Assembly: GCF_012275535.1 (NCBI RefSeq)
Contig: NZ_JAAVTK010000002.1
Coordinates: 271,755 to 335,754, forward strand
Origin: Hymenobacter artigasi
GTDB taxonomy: Bacteria > Bacteroidota > Bacteroidia > Cytophagales > Hymenobacteraceae
DNA length: 64,000 nucleotides
Reading direction: 5' to 3'
Part shown: positions 50,895-59,676 of the stretch, in pieces
Layout: each line of letters opens with the position of its first letter
Numbering within the stretch: position 1 is the first letter of the stretch
Program-made: the position numbers and the translations under genes
Notes under the pieces: model-generated
What the model saw: only the letters and a program-made list of their open reading frames with translations
The model's database searches: none
Told to the model about the DNA's origin: nothing

Positions 50895-52106
50895 ATGCCG
50901 AGTTACTTAGGTGCCATTGGCACAGCCAACCCCGTCCACCGCATTGCGCAGCCGCAAATTGCCGATTTCATGGCCCAGGCCCTGGAATTTGGCGAAAACG
51001 ACACGCGCAAGCTACGGGCGTTGTACCGGGTTTCGGGCATTGCGCACCGGTATTCGGTGCTGCCCGACTATGGCCGGGCCAATGGCGACTACACGTTTTT
51101 TCCCAATACCCCCACCCTGGAGCCGTTTCCGAGCGTGGGCCAGCGCATGGCCGTTTATCGGCGGGAAGCGTTGCCGCTGGCCACCGAGGCTGTGCGCGAG
51201 TGCCTGCGCCAGGTGCCCGACGTGGCGGTGGACACCATCACGCATCTGGTGACGGTGAGCTGCACGGGCATGTACGCGCCGGGGCTGGACATTGAGCTGG
51301 TGCAGGCCCTGGGCCTGCGCCGCGACGTGCGCCGCACCTGCGTGAACTTCATGGGCTGCTACGCCGCCGTGAACGCCGTGAAGCTGGCTGATGCCTTCTG
51401 CCGCGCCGATGCCCAGGCCCGTGTGCTGATTGTGAGCGTGGAGCTGTGCACGCTGCACTTTCAAAAAAGCCCCGAGGAAGACCACCTCATCAGCAACGCG
51501 CTGTTTGGCGATGGCGCGGCGGCCTGCCTGGTGCAGGCTAGCCCGCTGCCCAACGGCGTGCCCAGCCTGGCACTGCAGGCCTTCCATTGCGGGCTGGAGC
51601 CCGATGGCCACGACGACATGGCGTGGCATATCAATGACTTCGGGTTTGAGATGACGCTGAGCAGCTACGTGCCGAAGCTGATTCAGCGCGGCATCCGCAA
51701 CCTGACGGATGGGCTGCTGGCCAGCCTGCCCGTGGAGCTGGGCGACATCCGGCACTTCGCCATTCATCCCGGCGGACGCAAGATTCTGGAAACCATTGAG
51801 ACCGAGCTGGGCCTGACCCACGACGACAACCGCCACGCCTACCGCGTGCTGCGCGACTACGGCAATATGTCGTCGGCCACGGTGCTGTATGTGCTGCGCG
51901 ATGTGCTGGCCCACGCCACCCCGGCCGATGCCGGCGCGCCCGTGCTCAGCTTCGCCTTCGGCCCGGGCCTGACCATGGAGGCCATGCTGCTGGAGATTTC
52001 ATTCACCAATGAACATTTAACATTTAACGAGCAGGCGCAAGAAGAAACGCAACAAGGCGCATTGACTGCTACAAAGCCCTTGCCCGAACTGTTAAATGTT
52101 AATTGA
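50895..52106 (+). CDS. Type III polyketide synthase
   Basis: 403 residues. The Cys-His-Asn triad of the chalcone-synthase-like family is clear: Cys123 in TVSCTGMYAPG, His291 in FAIHPGGRKIL and Asn324 in YGNMSSATVLYVL. GFGxGL-type C-terminal FAFGPGLTMEAMLLE is present. It condenses acyl-CoA starters with malonyl-CoA to alkylresorcinols or alkylpyrones. After the normal end the protein has about 30 extra residues (from NEHLTFNEQA to LLNVN) that are encoded by AACATTTAAC-type repeat sequence at both ends. The methyltransferase gene starts 3 bases later. Confidence 0.93.
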   Translation: MPSYLGAIGTANPVHRIAQPQIADFMAQALEFGENDTRKLRALYRVSGIAHRYSVLPDYGRANGDYTFFPNTPTLEPFPSVGQRMAVYRREALPLATEAVRECLRQVPDVAVDTITHLVTVSCTGMYAPGLDIELVQALGLRRDVRRTCVNFMGCYAAVNAVKLADAFCRADAQARVLIVSVELCTLHFQKSPEEDHLISNALFGDGAAACLVQASPLPNGVPSLALQAFHCGLEPDGHDDMAWHINDFGFEMTLSSYVPKLIQRGIRNLTDGLLASLPVELGDIRHFAIHPGGRKILETIETELGLTHDDNRHAYRVLRDYGNMSSATVLYVLRDVLAHATPADAGAPVLSFAFGPGLTMEAMLLEISFTNEHLTFNEQAQEETQQGALTATKPLPELLNVN

Positions 52107-52117
52107 TAAATGTTAAG
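52010..52117. repeat. AACATTTAAC inverted repeat at the PKS/methyltransferase junction
   Basis: AACATTTAACATTTAAC at 52013-52029 faces GTTAAATGTTAATTGATAAA near 52091-52110. Similar units recur after the methyltransferase (52804-52830). It forms the 3' end of the synthase gene and overlaps the methyltransferase start codon. Confidence 0.7.
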
Positions 52118-52808
52118 TGAAAGAGCCTCCGGCCCGGAGCTGATGGACGACCTGACGCTGGCCAATGACGCCCTGCGCCAGAACCTCGACGAGCTGGAAA
52201 CCATCAACACCTGGCTGGGCGGCTATGCGCCAGTGCTGAACGCGCTGCAACGCCTCAAAAGCCGCTTCCCAACTGGCCGCCCCCTTCGCCTGGCCGACCT
52301 GGGCAGCGGCGGCGGCGATACCCTACGCCACATAGCCCGCTGGGCCCGCAAAAACGGTGTGACCGTAGAACTGACCGGCATCGATGCCAATGCCTTCATG
52401 CTGGAATACGCCACGGCCAAAAGCCGGGAGTATCCCGAAATCAGCTACCGGCAGTTCGACATTTTCTCCCCGGAGTTTCAGACCCAGCCCTACGATGTGC
52501 TGACGTGCAGCCTGTTCTGCCACCATTTCACCGATGATGAGCTGGTGCCGCTGCTGCGGCAGTGGCACCAGCAAGCCGGCGTAGCCGTGGTCATCAACGA
52601 CCTGCACCGGCACTGGCTGGCCTACCACAGCATCAAGTGGCTGACGCGGCTGCTGGGCGGCTCCTACCTCGTGCGGCACGATGCGCCGCTATCAGTGGCC
52701 CGGGCCTTCCGCCGGCCGGACTGGGTGGGGCTGCTGGCGCGGGCCGGCATCACGCGCTACAAGCTGCGCTGGCGCTGGGCTTTCCGCTGGCAGCTTACTA
52801 TCATTTAA
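52110..52808 (+). CDS. SAM-dependent methyltransferase of the polyketide cluster
   Basis: 232 residues. SAM-binding motif LRLADLGSGGGDTLRHIARW, then LTGIDANAFMLEYA and the post-motif FDIFSP...YDVLTCSLFCHHF. The N-terminal helix MDDLTLANDALRQNLDELET is like those of the methyltransferases paired with type III PKS (for example BpsB or SrsB), which O- or C-methylate the phenolic lipid. The ATG is 3 bases after the synthase stop, so co-expression is likely. Confidence 0.88.
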   Translation: MLSERASGPELMDDLTLANDALRQNLDELETINTWLGGYAPVLNALQRLKSRFPTGRPLRLADLGSGGGDTLRHIARWARKNGVTVELTGIDANAFMLEYATAKSREYPEISYRQFDIFSPEFQTQPYDVLTCSLFCHHFTDDELVPLLRQWHQQAGVAVVINDLHRHWLAYHSIKWLTRLLGGSYLVRHDAPLSVARAFRRPDWVGLLARAGITRYKLRWRWAFRWQLTII

Positions 52809-52853
52809 CAATTAGCAATTAACATTTAACAGCCGTTCGATTGGCCGCTGCTC

Positions 52854-52978
52854 TTTCGGAGTTGAACTCCGAAAATAGACCTGACGGGGACTTGCAGTCC
52901 CCGCGCATGGCATGTCATCTCTCCAATTCGGGGGCTACAAGCCCCCGGCAGGTTCACTTCCGGAGTATAACTCCGGAA
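52854..52978. repeat. Palindrome of four palindromes
   Basis: Four short perfect hairpins lie in a row: TTCGGAGTT-GAACTCCGAA-like (52855-52873), CGGGGACTTGCAGTCCCCG (52885-52903), CGGGGGCTACAAGCCCCCG (52929-52947) and TTCCGGAGTATAACTCCGGA (52958-52978). The first and last share CGGAGT; the middle two share GGGGxCT. The whole is therefore symmetrical at a second level. It is non-coding. Confidence 0.88.
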
Positions 52979-53016
52979 GAGCAGCTACGCTAAGGATGAC
53001 AGGCCACCACTAACCA

Positions 53017-53916
53017 CTAAAAAAGCCCCGCCGCTACCCGGTAGGTGTTGGCGTGGGCTTCTACGATGTCGATGATGCGTTCGGAATAGCCGCCGCCCAT
53101 GCACACCACCACGGGCAGGCGGTGGCGGTGGCAAAGGCTGAGCACCAGCTCGTCACGCCGGCGGCAGCCTTCGCGGGTGAGGGCCAGGTGGCCGAGCTTG
53201 TCGGTGGCCAGCACATCGACACCGGCCAGGTAGAACACGAAATCGGGCTGCACTTCGTCGAGCAGGCGGGGCAGGGTTTCGGCCAGCAGCTTGAGGTAGT
53301 GGGCATCGTCGGTGCCGTCGGGCAGGGGGAGGTCGAGGTCGGAGGTTTCTTTGCGGGCGGGGTAGTTGCGGCCGCCGTGCATGGAGAAGGTGAACACCCG
53401 GGGCTCGTGCTGGAAAATGGCGGCCGTGCCGTTGCCCTGGTGCACGTCGAGGTCCACGATGAGGACTTTCTGTGCGTGGCCGTGGGCCAGCAGCCAGGCG
53501 GCGGCGGCGGCTTGGTCGTTCAGCAAACAAAAGCCCTCGCCCCGCGCCCGAAACGCGTGGTGCGTGCCGCCCGCAATGTTGAAGGCCACGCCGTGCACCA
53601 GCGCCTGCCGGGCCGCCTCGATGGTGCCGCCCAGGATGGTGATTTCGCGCTCGAACAGCTCGCGTGACCACGGGAAACCGGTGGCCCGCTCCTCCTGCCG
53701 GGTGAGCTGTCCGGTGCGCAGGCGGTGGTAGTAGTCGGCATCGTGCACCCGCAGGATGTCCTCGTCGGGCGGGGGCTGGGCCACGAAAAAATCGGCGGCG
53801 GTGGCGGTGCCTTCGTGCAGGAGCTGCCCGGGCAGCAGCTCGTATTTGAGCATGGGAAAGCGGTGGCCGGCGGGCAATGGGTGGGCGTAGCAGGGGGCAA
53901 AAGCAATGGGCAGCAT
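53017..53916 (-). CDS. Histone-deacetylase-family amidohydrolase
   Basis: 299 residues from the ATG at 53916. Zinc-dependent deacetylase fold: NIAGGTHHAFRARGEGFCL contains the catalytic His pair, VLIVDLDVHQGNGTAAIF carries the zinc Asp and His, and YLAGVDVLATDKLG gives the second zinc Asp. PVVVCMGGGYSERI is the C-terminal glycine-rich loop. Bacterial members remove acetyl groups from polyamines, acetoin-related substrates or proteins; the substrate here is not indicated by neighbours. Confidence 0.93.
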   Translation of the reverse strand: MLPIAFAPCYAHPLPAGHRFPMLKYELLPGQLLHEGTATAADFFVAQPPPDEDILRVHDADYYHRLRTGQLTRQEERATGFPWSRELFEREITILGGTIEAARQALVHGVAFNIAGGTHHAFRARGEGFCLLNDQAAAAAWLLAHGHAQKVLIVDLDVHQGNGTAAIFQHEPRVFTFSMHGGRNYPARKETSDLDLPLPDGTDDAHYLKLLAETLPRLLDEVQPDFVFYLAGVDVLATDKLGHLALTREGCRRRDELVLSLCHRHRLPVVVCMGGGYSERIIDIVEAHANTYRVAAGLF

Positions 53917-53921
53917 CGGGG

Positions 53922-53952
53922 CAAAAGTCGGTAGTATAAGCGGGGAACTCAA
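53922..53952 (-). promoter_or_regulatory. Candidate promoter giving a leaderless mRNA for the HDAC-like gene
   Basis: On the minus strand TTGA (53952-53949), 19 bases and GACTTTTG (53929-53922). The expected start point is about 7 bases on, at the ATG itself (53916), which would make the transcript leaderless or nearly so. Confidence 0.45.
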
Positions 53953-54077
53953 TCCCCCAATTTTGTAACACAAAACTTACCCTAAATGCTTGTCTTTGTG
54001 CGCGCCGGTGTGCTTCTTGCCGGTGCGAATACGGCCACCAGCTACTGGCAAAGCTGAGGAAACCCCAGAGACATCAA

Positions 54078-54112
54078 AAAAACGCCCCGACTACTGCAGT
54101 CGGGGCGTTTTT
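54078..54112. terminator. Bidirectional terminator
   Basis: AAAAACGCCCCGACT (54078-54092) pairs with AGTCGGGGCGTTTTT (54098-54112) with a 5-base loop. It lies 60 bases after the stop of the PepSY-like gene (minus). Confidence 0.93.
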
Positions 54113-54172
54113 ATTTTCTTTCAACCGGCCAAGTGAGCCATGACGGGTGCTCATTCCCTGCGGGCGCGGGGG

Positions 54173-54619
54173 CTATTGCTGGTGGGGGCGCGGAACTTTC
54201 ACTCCGTTAGCCGTCAACACGATGGTACTGCTGATGAAGCTTTCGCAGGTGGCCAGCTCGTAGGTGATGCCCCCGGTGCGGGCATTGGTGATTTCGGCGG
54301 CCTGGCAGATGATGCGGCTTGGGTAGTAGTTGGTGAGGGTGCGGCGCACCGGCGGCGGGAGGGTGCTGGGCTCCACAATGGTGCCGGTGGCTTCGACATC
54401 GCCGTTGGTGCTGAACCTGACCAGCCGAAAGGCTTGGCTTTGTGTGTAGCTGGCCTGATACCAGCCCTGGGCGCGTTTCCATTTTACGTGGCGGGCCTCC
54501 GGATACAGCTTTTGCAGGGCCACAAAGGCCAGCGGGGGCACCTGGGCATCGGGGATGCCCTGCGCCGGCGCAACCTGCCCCCACAAAAGGGCCGCCAAAA
54601 GCAATAAGGTGGTTTTCAT
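54173..54619 (-). CDS. Secreted PepSY-like protein
   Basis: 148 residues from the ATG at 54619. Signal peptide (KTTLLLLAALLWGQVAPAQG), then two short repeats of the PepSY-like/BLIP-fold pattern: ALQKLYPEARHVKWKRAQGWYQA and TLTNYYPSRIICQAAEI, each ending in a strand with Tyr. Such domains bind peptides or small ligands in the periplasm. A TACTTTTG box (minus strand, 54673-54666) may be its -7 element. It lies downstream of the ABC exporter genes on the same strand but has 170 bases and its own promoter between, so it is probably separate. Confidence 0.75.
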   Translation of the reverse strand: MKTTLLLLAALLWGQVAPAQGIPDAQVPPLAFVALQKLYPEARHVKWKRAQGWYQASYTQSQAFRLVRFSTNGDVEATGTIVEPSTLPPPVRRTLTNYYPSRIICQAAEITNARTGGITYELATCESFISSTIVLTANGVKVPRPHQQ

Positions 54620-54788
54620 AACGGTATAGGCGCGGGAAACGCCGGTGCAGGCGTACGGCCTGGGCCAAAAGTACCCACTCCCCCACTGCCCGAGCATGCA
54701 AAAATGCAGCATTGGGGGATGATTTTTATCAACTGCAGCCTACGGCGCTGGCTGCGGGCCAGTGGATGACAGCTGCTACACACAAGCA

Positions 54789-55466
54789 TCAGCTAATAAT
54801 GCGGCCGTCCTCCATCTCGATGATGCGGTGGGTTTTGGCGGCGAAGTCGTTGTCGTGCGTTACGATGAGCAGGGCCTGGTGGTAGGTTTCGGCCAGCTCC
54901 TTGAAAATGTCGAACACGATTTCACCGTTTTTCTGGTCGAGGTTGCCGGTGGGCTCGTCGCCGAGGATGATGAGCGGGTCGTTTATCAGGGCGCGGGCAA
55001 TGGCGACGCGCTGCTTCTGGCCGCCCGAGAGCTGGTTGGGCTTCTTGAGCGCCTCGCTTTCGATGCCCAGAATCTTTAGCTTCTCGTAGGCCCGGTGCTC
55101 GATTTCCGGGCGCGATAGTTTGCCCAGCTTTTCGGCGGGCAGCATCACGTTGCGCAGCACCGAAAACTCGTTCAGCAGGTAGTGAAACTGGAATACGAAG
55201 CCGATTTGCTCGTTGCGCACGCGGGCCAGCGCGGCTTCTTTTTTGCCCCGCATGGGCACGCCGTCAATCAGCAGCTCGCCCTCGTAGGCCGTGTCCATGG
55301 TGGAGAGAATGTAGAGCAGCGTGGACTTGCCGCAGCCCGACTTGCCCACCACGGCCGCAAACTCGCCCCGGTTCAGGGCAAACGACACGTCGTGCAGCAC
55401 CTGCACCCGCACGGGGTCGTCGAAATACTTGATGAGCTGGCGGGCTTCGATTGCTGGCGTGTCCAT
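54789..55466 (-). CDS. ABC transporter ATP-binding protein, LolD/MacB/DevA type
   Basis: 225 residues. Walker [17 protein letters not shown], signature [15 protein letters not shown], Walker [14 protein letters not shown] and the H-loop LIVTHDND. It powers the FtsX-type permease encoded 1 base upstream. The MFP-permease-ATPase gene order equals that of DevBCA/MacAB-like exporters, which move lipids, peptides or antibiotics across the envelope in an ATP-driven mechanotransmission mode. Confidence 0.93.
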   Translation of the reverse strand: MDTPAIEARQLIKYFDDPVRVQVLHDVSFALNRGEFAAVVGKSGCGKSTLLYILSTMDTAYEGELLIDGVPMRGKKEAALARVRNEQIGFVFQFHYLLNEFSVLRNVMLPAEKLGKLSRPEIEHRAYEKLKILGIESEALKKPNQLSGGQKQRVAIARALINDPLIILGDEPTGNLDQKNGEIVFDIFKELAETYHQALLIVTHDNDFAAKTHRIIEMEDGRIIS

Positions 55467-55467
55467 G

Positions 55468-56733
55468 TTACTTGCCTCGGATGATGTCGACCGGGTCGAC
55501 CCGGCTGGCCTTGCGGGCCGGAAAATATCCCGCCAGATAAGTGGTAATGAGCGAGAACACCGCCCCGATGCCGTAGAAAACCGGGTTGAAACTGACCGGG
55601 TAGAAGTGCACCGTGGGCAGCGAGGCCGGGTGAAACGGCACGTAGGAAATCAGGACCGAGAGCCCGAAGCCGAACAGCAGCCCCGCCGCGCCGCCCGACA
55701 GCCCAATGGCCAGCGCCACCGCCACAAACAGCCGCCGCACATCGCCCCCCGAAAACCCGATGGCCTTGAGGATGGCAATAGTGTCCATCTTCTCGTAAAT
55801 CATCATATTCAGGATGTTATAAATCCCGAAGCCCGCCACAATCAGCAGCGTGATGCCCACGGTATACGAAATGAGCGTGCGGATGAAGGTGCCGGTTTCA
55901 AACTGCGAATTGGCGGTTTGGATGTCCAGGGCCTGCACGTCGTAGCGCTGCGCGTATTCCCGGGCCAGCGGCGGTGCCAGGCTGAAATCGTAGAGCTTCA
56001 CCTGCACGTCGGTGACGTAGTTGTTGGCTTCGCCGAGCAGCTTTTGGGCCGTGAACAGGGAGGTGTAGCTCTGCACTTTATCCACATCGAGCAGGCCCGA
56101 CTCGAACAAACCGACCACTTTGAGCTGGACGTGGTTGCCCTTCACGGTGGTGATTTGCACCACGTCGCCCACGCCCACCAGCATAATGTCGGCGGCGGCT
56201 TTGCCGAGGATAATGCTATTGGCCACGGTTTTGAGGCTGAGCGGATTGCCCGTCGTCACGTAGTCGCCGAAGGCAAACAGCCGGTCTTCCTGCTCCACCT
56301 CGATGCCGCTGATGGTGCCGGTGAGGTTGATGGTGCCCACGTTGTAGAACACCTGGGCCTGGGTTTTGGGAGCCACTCCGCGCACGCGCGGGTCGCGGCG
56401 CAGGGCCGCGATGATAGCCCCGACGTTGCGAATGCGCGGCAGCTCGTCGCTGGGCCTGATGGAGCGGATGAAATGGTGCTGCCGCCCCGCGCCGGCACTG
56501 GTATAGCGGTCGATGGGCTGCCGCGGGGCTGGCTGCACCTCGTTATAAAGGCGAATGTGGGGCGTGCGGTTCACCACCAGCCCGTCGAGCAGCTGGTTGA
56601 GGCCCGCCATGAAGCTGAGCAGCGCAATGAACATGGTGATGCTGAACGTGACGCCCACGGCCGCCACCAGCGACTGCCGCCCCCGGGCCAGCAGCAGCGA
56701 CAGGGCCACGTCGTAGAGCAGGGGCAGCTTCAT
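55468..56733 (-). CDS. FtsX-like ABC permease
   Basis: 421 residues from the ATG at 56733, which overlaps the adaptor stop codon (ATGA). One N-terminal TM helix (about 22-45), a large periplasmic domain with MacB-like features (LGKAAADIMLVGVGDVVQI) and three C-terminal helices, ending KASRVDPVDIIRGK, the standard FtsX/DevC tail. A much longer open frame exists upstream but overlaps the adaptor gene in another frame and is a high-GC artefact. Confidence 0.92.
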   Translation of the reverse strand: MKLPLLYDVALSLLLARGRQSLVAAVGVTFSITMFIALLSFMAGLNQLLDGLVVNRTPHIRLYNEVQPAPRQPIDRYTSAGAGRQHHFIRSIRPSDELPRIRNVGAIIAALRRDPRVRGVAPKTQAQVFYNVGTINLTGTISGIEVEQEDRLFAFGDYVTTGNPLSLKTVANSIILGKAAADIMLVGVGDVVQITTVKGNHVQLKVVGLFESGLLDVDKVQSYTSLFTAQKLLGEANNYVTDVQVKLYDFSLAPPLAREYAQRYDVQALDIQTANSQFETGTFIRTLISYTVGITLLIVAGFGIYNILNMMIYEKMDTIAILKAIGFSGGDVRRLFVAVALAIGLSGGAAGLLFGFGLSVLISYVPFHPASLPTVHFYPVSFNPVFYGIGAVFSLITTYLAGYFPARKASRVDPVDIIRGK

Positions 56734-57851
56734 TTCGCGGGGGCCGTGAGTTCGTCGGCGGGCGTGAGGCCGGCCAGGATTTCCACCATCTGGTAGTCGC
56801 GCAGGCCGATTTTCACCCGCGCCAGCTGGCCGTCGGCCTTCCGCACCGTGGAGTCGTCGACCAGCAGGCGGCGCGGAATCAGCAGCGCTTTGGCTTTGGT
56901 TTGCAGCACGATGTTGGCCTCGAAGCTCACGAACGGGTAGAGCACCGGCGGCTGGCGCACGAAGGCCGCATCTACCTGAAACGTGCGGCTGCCGGTGTTC
57001 ATCATCGGCGAAATGGCGCTGACGCGGGCCGTGAACACCTGCCCCTTGTAACTGTCCAGCGTGACCAGCACCAGCTGACCGGGGCGGATTTTCACGATGT
57101 CGGACTCGTCTACCTGCATTTCGAGCACGAAGTGGCGGGCGTCGCCCAGCAGGGCCAGCGGCGTTTGGGGCGTCACGGCCTCGCCTTTTTCGCGGTAGAG
57201 CTGGTACACGATGCCGTTTACTTTGCTGCGCAGCACGAAGTCGCTGGCCTGCCGCTGGGCAATCTGCAGGTTTTTGCGCGACTGCGCGGCCCCGAAATCG
57301 AGCTGCTTTTTGAGCGTCTGGTAGTTGAGCACGGCCGACTCGTAAGCGGCTCGGGAGCCGGCGTAGGCCAGCTCGCGCTGCTCCAGCGCCAGCTTCGTGC
57401 CGATGGTTTGTTGCCAGAGCTGGCGCTGGCGCGTGAGCTGCAGCTGGTCGTTCTGCATGGTGCGGCGTTGCAGGGCAATGCGCTGGCGGGCCTCTTCGAG
57501 CTGGCTTTGGTTGGCGGCCACGGCGGCGTAGCGGGCGGCCAGGGCGGCGTTTTCCTGGTTGAGCTGCTGCACGTCGCTGGCAATGGAGAGCAGCGGCGTG
57601 CCCACCCGCACCGAGTCGCCCTCGCGCACCAACACCATTTGAATAATGCCCCCAGCGGTGGCAAACGCCTGGTACTGCTGCCCGCTCTTCACAGTTCCAG
57701 CCGCGTACACCGACTCCGAAATAGCCGACCACACCGGTTTCACCCGCTCGGCCTTATCCCGGCAGCCGGCCAAAGCCACGAGCAGCAGCAGCAGCCAGCG
57801 CCCGGGTGGCACGGCAGACGGGCAAGGTGTTCGGTGTCGGTTGAGGTTCAT
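56730..57851 (-). CDS. Membrane fusion (HlyD/DevB-like) lipoprotein adaptor
   Basis: 373 residues from the ATG at 57851. Lipoprotein signal peptide with lipobox ALAGC (Cys about 30). The first lipoyl half (VYAAGTVKSGQQYQAFATAG) is followed by a long coiled-coil hairpin (about 95-185, QLNQENAALAARYAAVAANQ) and the second lipoyl half (LRSKVNGIVYQLYREKGEAV), then a beta barrel. It links the inner-membrane permease to an outer-membrane channel. It is the first gene of the three-gene exporter operon and is coupled to the permease by a 4-base overlap. Confidence 0.92.
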   Translation of the reverse strand: MNLNRHRTPCPSAVPPGRWLLLLLVALAGCRDKAERVKPVWSAISESVYAAGTVKSGQQYQAFATAGGIIQMVLVREGDSVRVGTPLLSIASDVQQLNQENAALAARYAAVAANQSQLEEARQRIALQRRTMQNDQLQLTRQRQLWQQTIGTKLALEQRELAYAGSRAAYESAVLNYQTLKKQLDFGAAQSRKNLQIAQRQASDFVLRSKVNGIVYQLYREKGEAVTPQTPLALLGDARHFVLEMQVDESDIVKIRPGQLVLVTLDSYKGQVFTARVSAISPMMNTGSRTFQVDAAFVRQPPVLYPFVSFEANIVLQTKAKALLIPRRLLVDDSTVRKADGQLARVKIGLRDYQMVEILAGLTPADELTAPAK

Positions 57852-58113
57852 GGGCTGACACGCGGCAATCGGGGGCCCCGTTTTCGAAAGGGAAATGGGA
57901 TAATTACTCGCTCCGGCAGGCTGCACCGGCGGGCCGGTTGACGGAGCAGGTGATGCTGCATAAGCGGCTGATTTAGTAGCTGATGTTAAGCAGTGGCGGC
58001 TGCAGGTTTAGCTGCTGGCTGCTGGCAGAACGCGGTTGAGCCGTTTTTCAGGACGCGAAACCAGTGGCCAAGCGCAGCTTCTGACTCAAGTGCTACCGGC
58101 GTAACATCAATAA

Positions 58114-58614
58114 TTAAGCTAACACAGCCGTATTGGCTCCCAGAATCTCGCGGGCCTGCGCCACCTCGGCGGCCGTGCCGTGAGCCAGGAGCATGTATTT
58201 CCCCACCTTAATTTCGGTTTCGTATTCCAGCACGCTGTTGTCGGGCACGCCCAGGCTCACCAGCGCCGCGCCCAGGGCACTCACGCCGCCTACCACCACG
58301 GCACCTTCCAGCGCGCCCACCAGCATACCCACCAGCGGCCCGGCCAGCACAAGCGGACCCACGCCCGGAATAAGAATGAAGGCGGAGCCCATCAGCATGC
58401 CCCACATGCTGCCCCAGAAGGCCCCGTTGCCGCCCCATTTCATTATACGGTCGCCCATGTTGTAGTAGCCCACCACGTTTTCCTCGGCGTGGTAGTCGCG
58501 GCCCACAATGGAGAGCTGCTGCATGTTGAAACCGTGATGCTGGAGCTTTTTAACGGCCTGCTCGGCTTGCTCGTGGGTGTCGTAGAGCGCGGTCATTACG
58601 GGGGCGTGGTTCAT
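58114..58614 (-). CDS. General stress protein-like, glycine-rich membrane segment (DUF1269-type)
   Basis: 166 residues. The N-terminus VMTALYDTHEQAEQAVKKLQ followed by LSIVGRD is typical of GsiB/17M-like stress proteins. The middle (about 60-125) is a Gly/Ala/Val-rich hydrophobic region that resembles a glycine-zipper membrane hairpin. The C-terminus ends in YMLLAHGTAAEVAQAREIL, a flavodoxin-like strand and helix. The role is likely envelope or osmotic stress, by family; no neighbour helps. Confidence 0.8.
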   Translation of the reverse strand: MNHAPVMTALYDTHEQAEQAVKKLQHHGFNMQQLSIVGRDYHAEENVVGYYNMGDRIMKWGGNGAFWGSMWGMLMGSAFILIPGVGPLVLAGPLVGMLVGALEGAVVVGGVSALGAALVSLGVPDNSVLEYETEIKVGKYMLLAHGTAAEVAQAREILGANTAVLA

Positions 58615-59188
58615 ATAAGAGGGGGGTTGAATGAGGAGAAAACTGGCAACGGACCATTGCTGCCGCCTACCTACTGCCCGGCGGCAGCGATAGCGGCGAA
58701 TTGGAGAGGCAAGATTACGCGGAGCCAGCCGCCAGCCGCATGACGAGCATCAAGCATTGGGCTGATTTTCAGCAGGGATTTTGCGGGTACACTGTTGCTT
58801 ATTTGCCATCCGTGGGCACCACCTGCGCGGGCCGGCGGCCTAGCCAGCTGTGGCCGGAGCTGGCCAGGCCGGCCCGCGTTTTCAGCAGTTGAAACCGCGC
58901 CAGCCACCGGCGCACGCCCCAATCTGCTATTCCCTTGATTTTTAGATGCTTGATTGTGTTTTTTATTATGAAAACCAATCAAACAGCCGCCGTAGCCCCT
59001 GCGTAACAGCCGTTGCTAAAACGAGAGCGTTTAAATAAAAACGTCATGCTGCGCTGGCCGAGGAATCTCTACCGCATCAGTAATTATTTACTTGTGCGGT
59101 AGAAATGCCTCGGCCAGCGCAGCATGACGTTCTGTTCGGGGCTTGCGGCCAATGGCCGGCATGCCCTGGCAGTAAAGCTATTGAAGAC
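58615..59188. other. Long intergenic region, mostly empty
   Basis: 574 bases between two co-oriented stress genes. Apart from the family B repeat at 59040-59131 I see no gene, RNA or terminator. The short open frames on both strands have no coding character. Confidence 0.5.
59040..59131. repeat. Inverted repeat of the GTCATGCTG family (family B)
   Basis: AACGTCATGCTGCGCTGGCC and onward (24 bases, 59040-59063) is exactly complementary to 59108-59131. The stem continues imperfectly through TCTCTACCGCA / TGCGGTAGAAAT. The spacer TCAGTAATTATTTACT matches that of the copy at 35953-36067. Confidence 0.92.
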
Positions 59189-59518
59189 CTACAGGGCGTT
59201 CAGCATTTTGATAACCTGACGCTTGCGCTTGCCCAGCTTGGCTTTCAGGCGGCTTACCAGCTCGTGGCCCTTGCCTTCCACGTAGGTCAGGTCCTCGTCG
59301 GTAAGGTGGGTGTAGGTTTGCTGCAGCTTGTCTTTTAGCTGGTCCCAGTCGCCGCGCAGGCGCAGCCGTTGGTCGGTGCGGAAGTCGCGGAAGTGCTGGC
59401 GGCGCGCCATGCCTTTTTTGGAGTACAGCAGGATGCCGGTGAGCGCACCCACGCCCGCGCCGGCCAGGGCGGTGAGCAATACTTTACCGGTAGTGTTTTT
59501 GGGGGTTTCGCACGTCAT
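59189..59518 (-). CDS. YtxH-CsbD-like stress protein
   Basis: 109 residues from the ATG at 59518. The N-terminal hydrophobic segment VLLTALAGAGVGALTGILLY is like YtxH and is followed by a basic turn (KKGMARRQ). The C-terminal part LRLRGDWDQLKDKLQQTYTH and LTDEDLTYVEGKGHELVSRL matches the CsbD-like domain, then a basic tail. Such proteins are induced by general or envelope stress and are membrane-associated. It shares orientation with the other stress gene at 58114. Confidence 0.88.
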   Translation of the reverse strand: MTCETPKNTTGKVLLTALAGAGVGALTGILLYSKKGMARRQHFRDFRTDQRLRLRGDWDQLKDKLQQTYTHLTDEDLTYVEGKGHELVSRLKAKLGKRKRQVIKMLNAL

Positions 59519-59676
59519 AATAAGCGGATTAAAAAATGGGTACTCAGGCCACAGGCCAACTTCGGCGCTGGGCATTTGGGGTTTTGGCAAAGGTTGCGCC
59601 CGGGCCCGCCACGCCGCCCTGACTTTCAGCAGGCCAATTGATGATGTTCATCAAGCCGGGGGCAGACGGGCCGCTT

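Noticed and set aside
56734..57732. Upstream extension of the FtsX-like permease frame
   Set aside because: It overlaps the adaptor gene almost completely and has Arg/Pro/Ala-rich low-complexity translation. The ATG at 56733 with ATGA overlap is the natural start.
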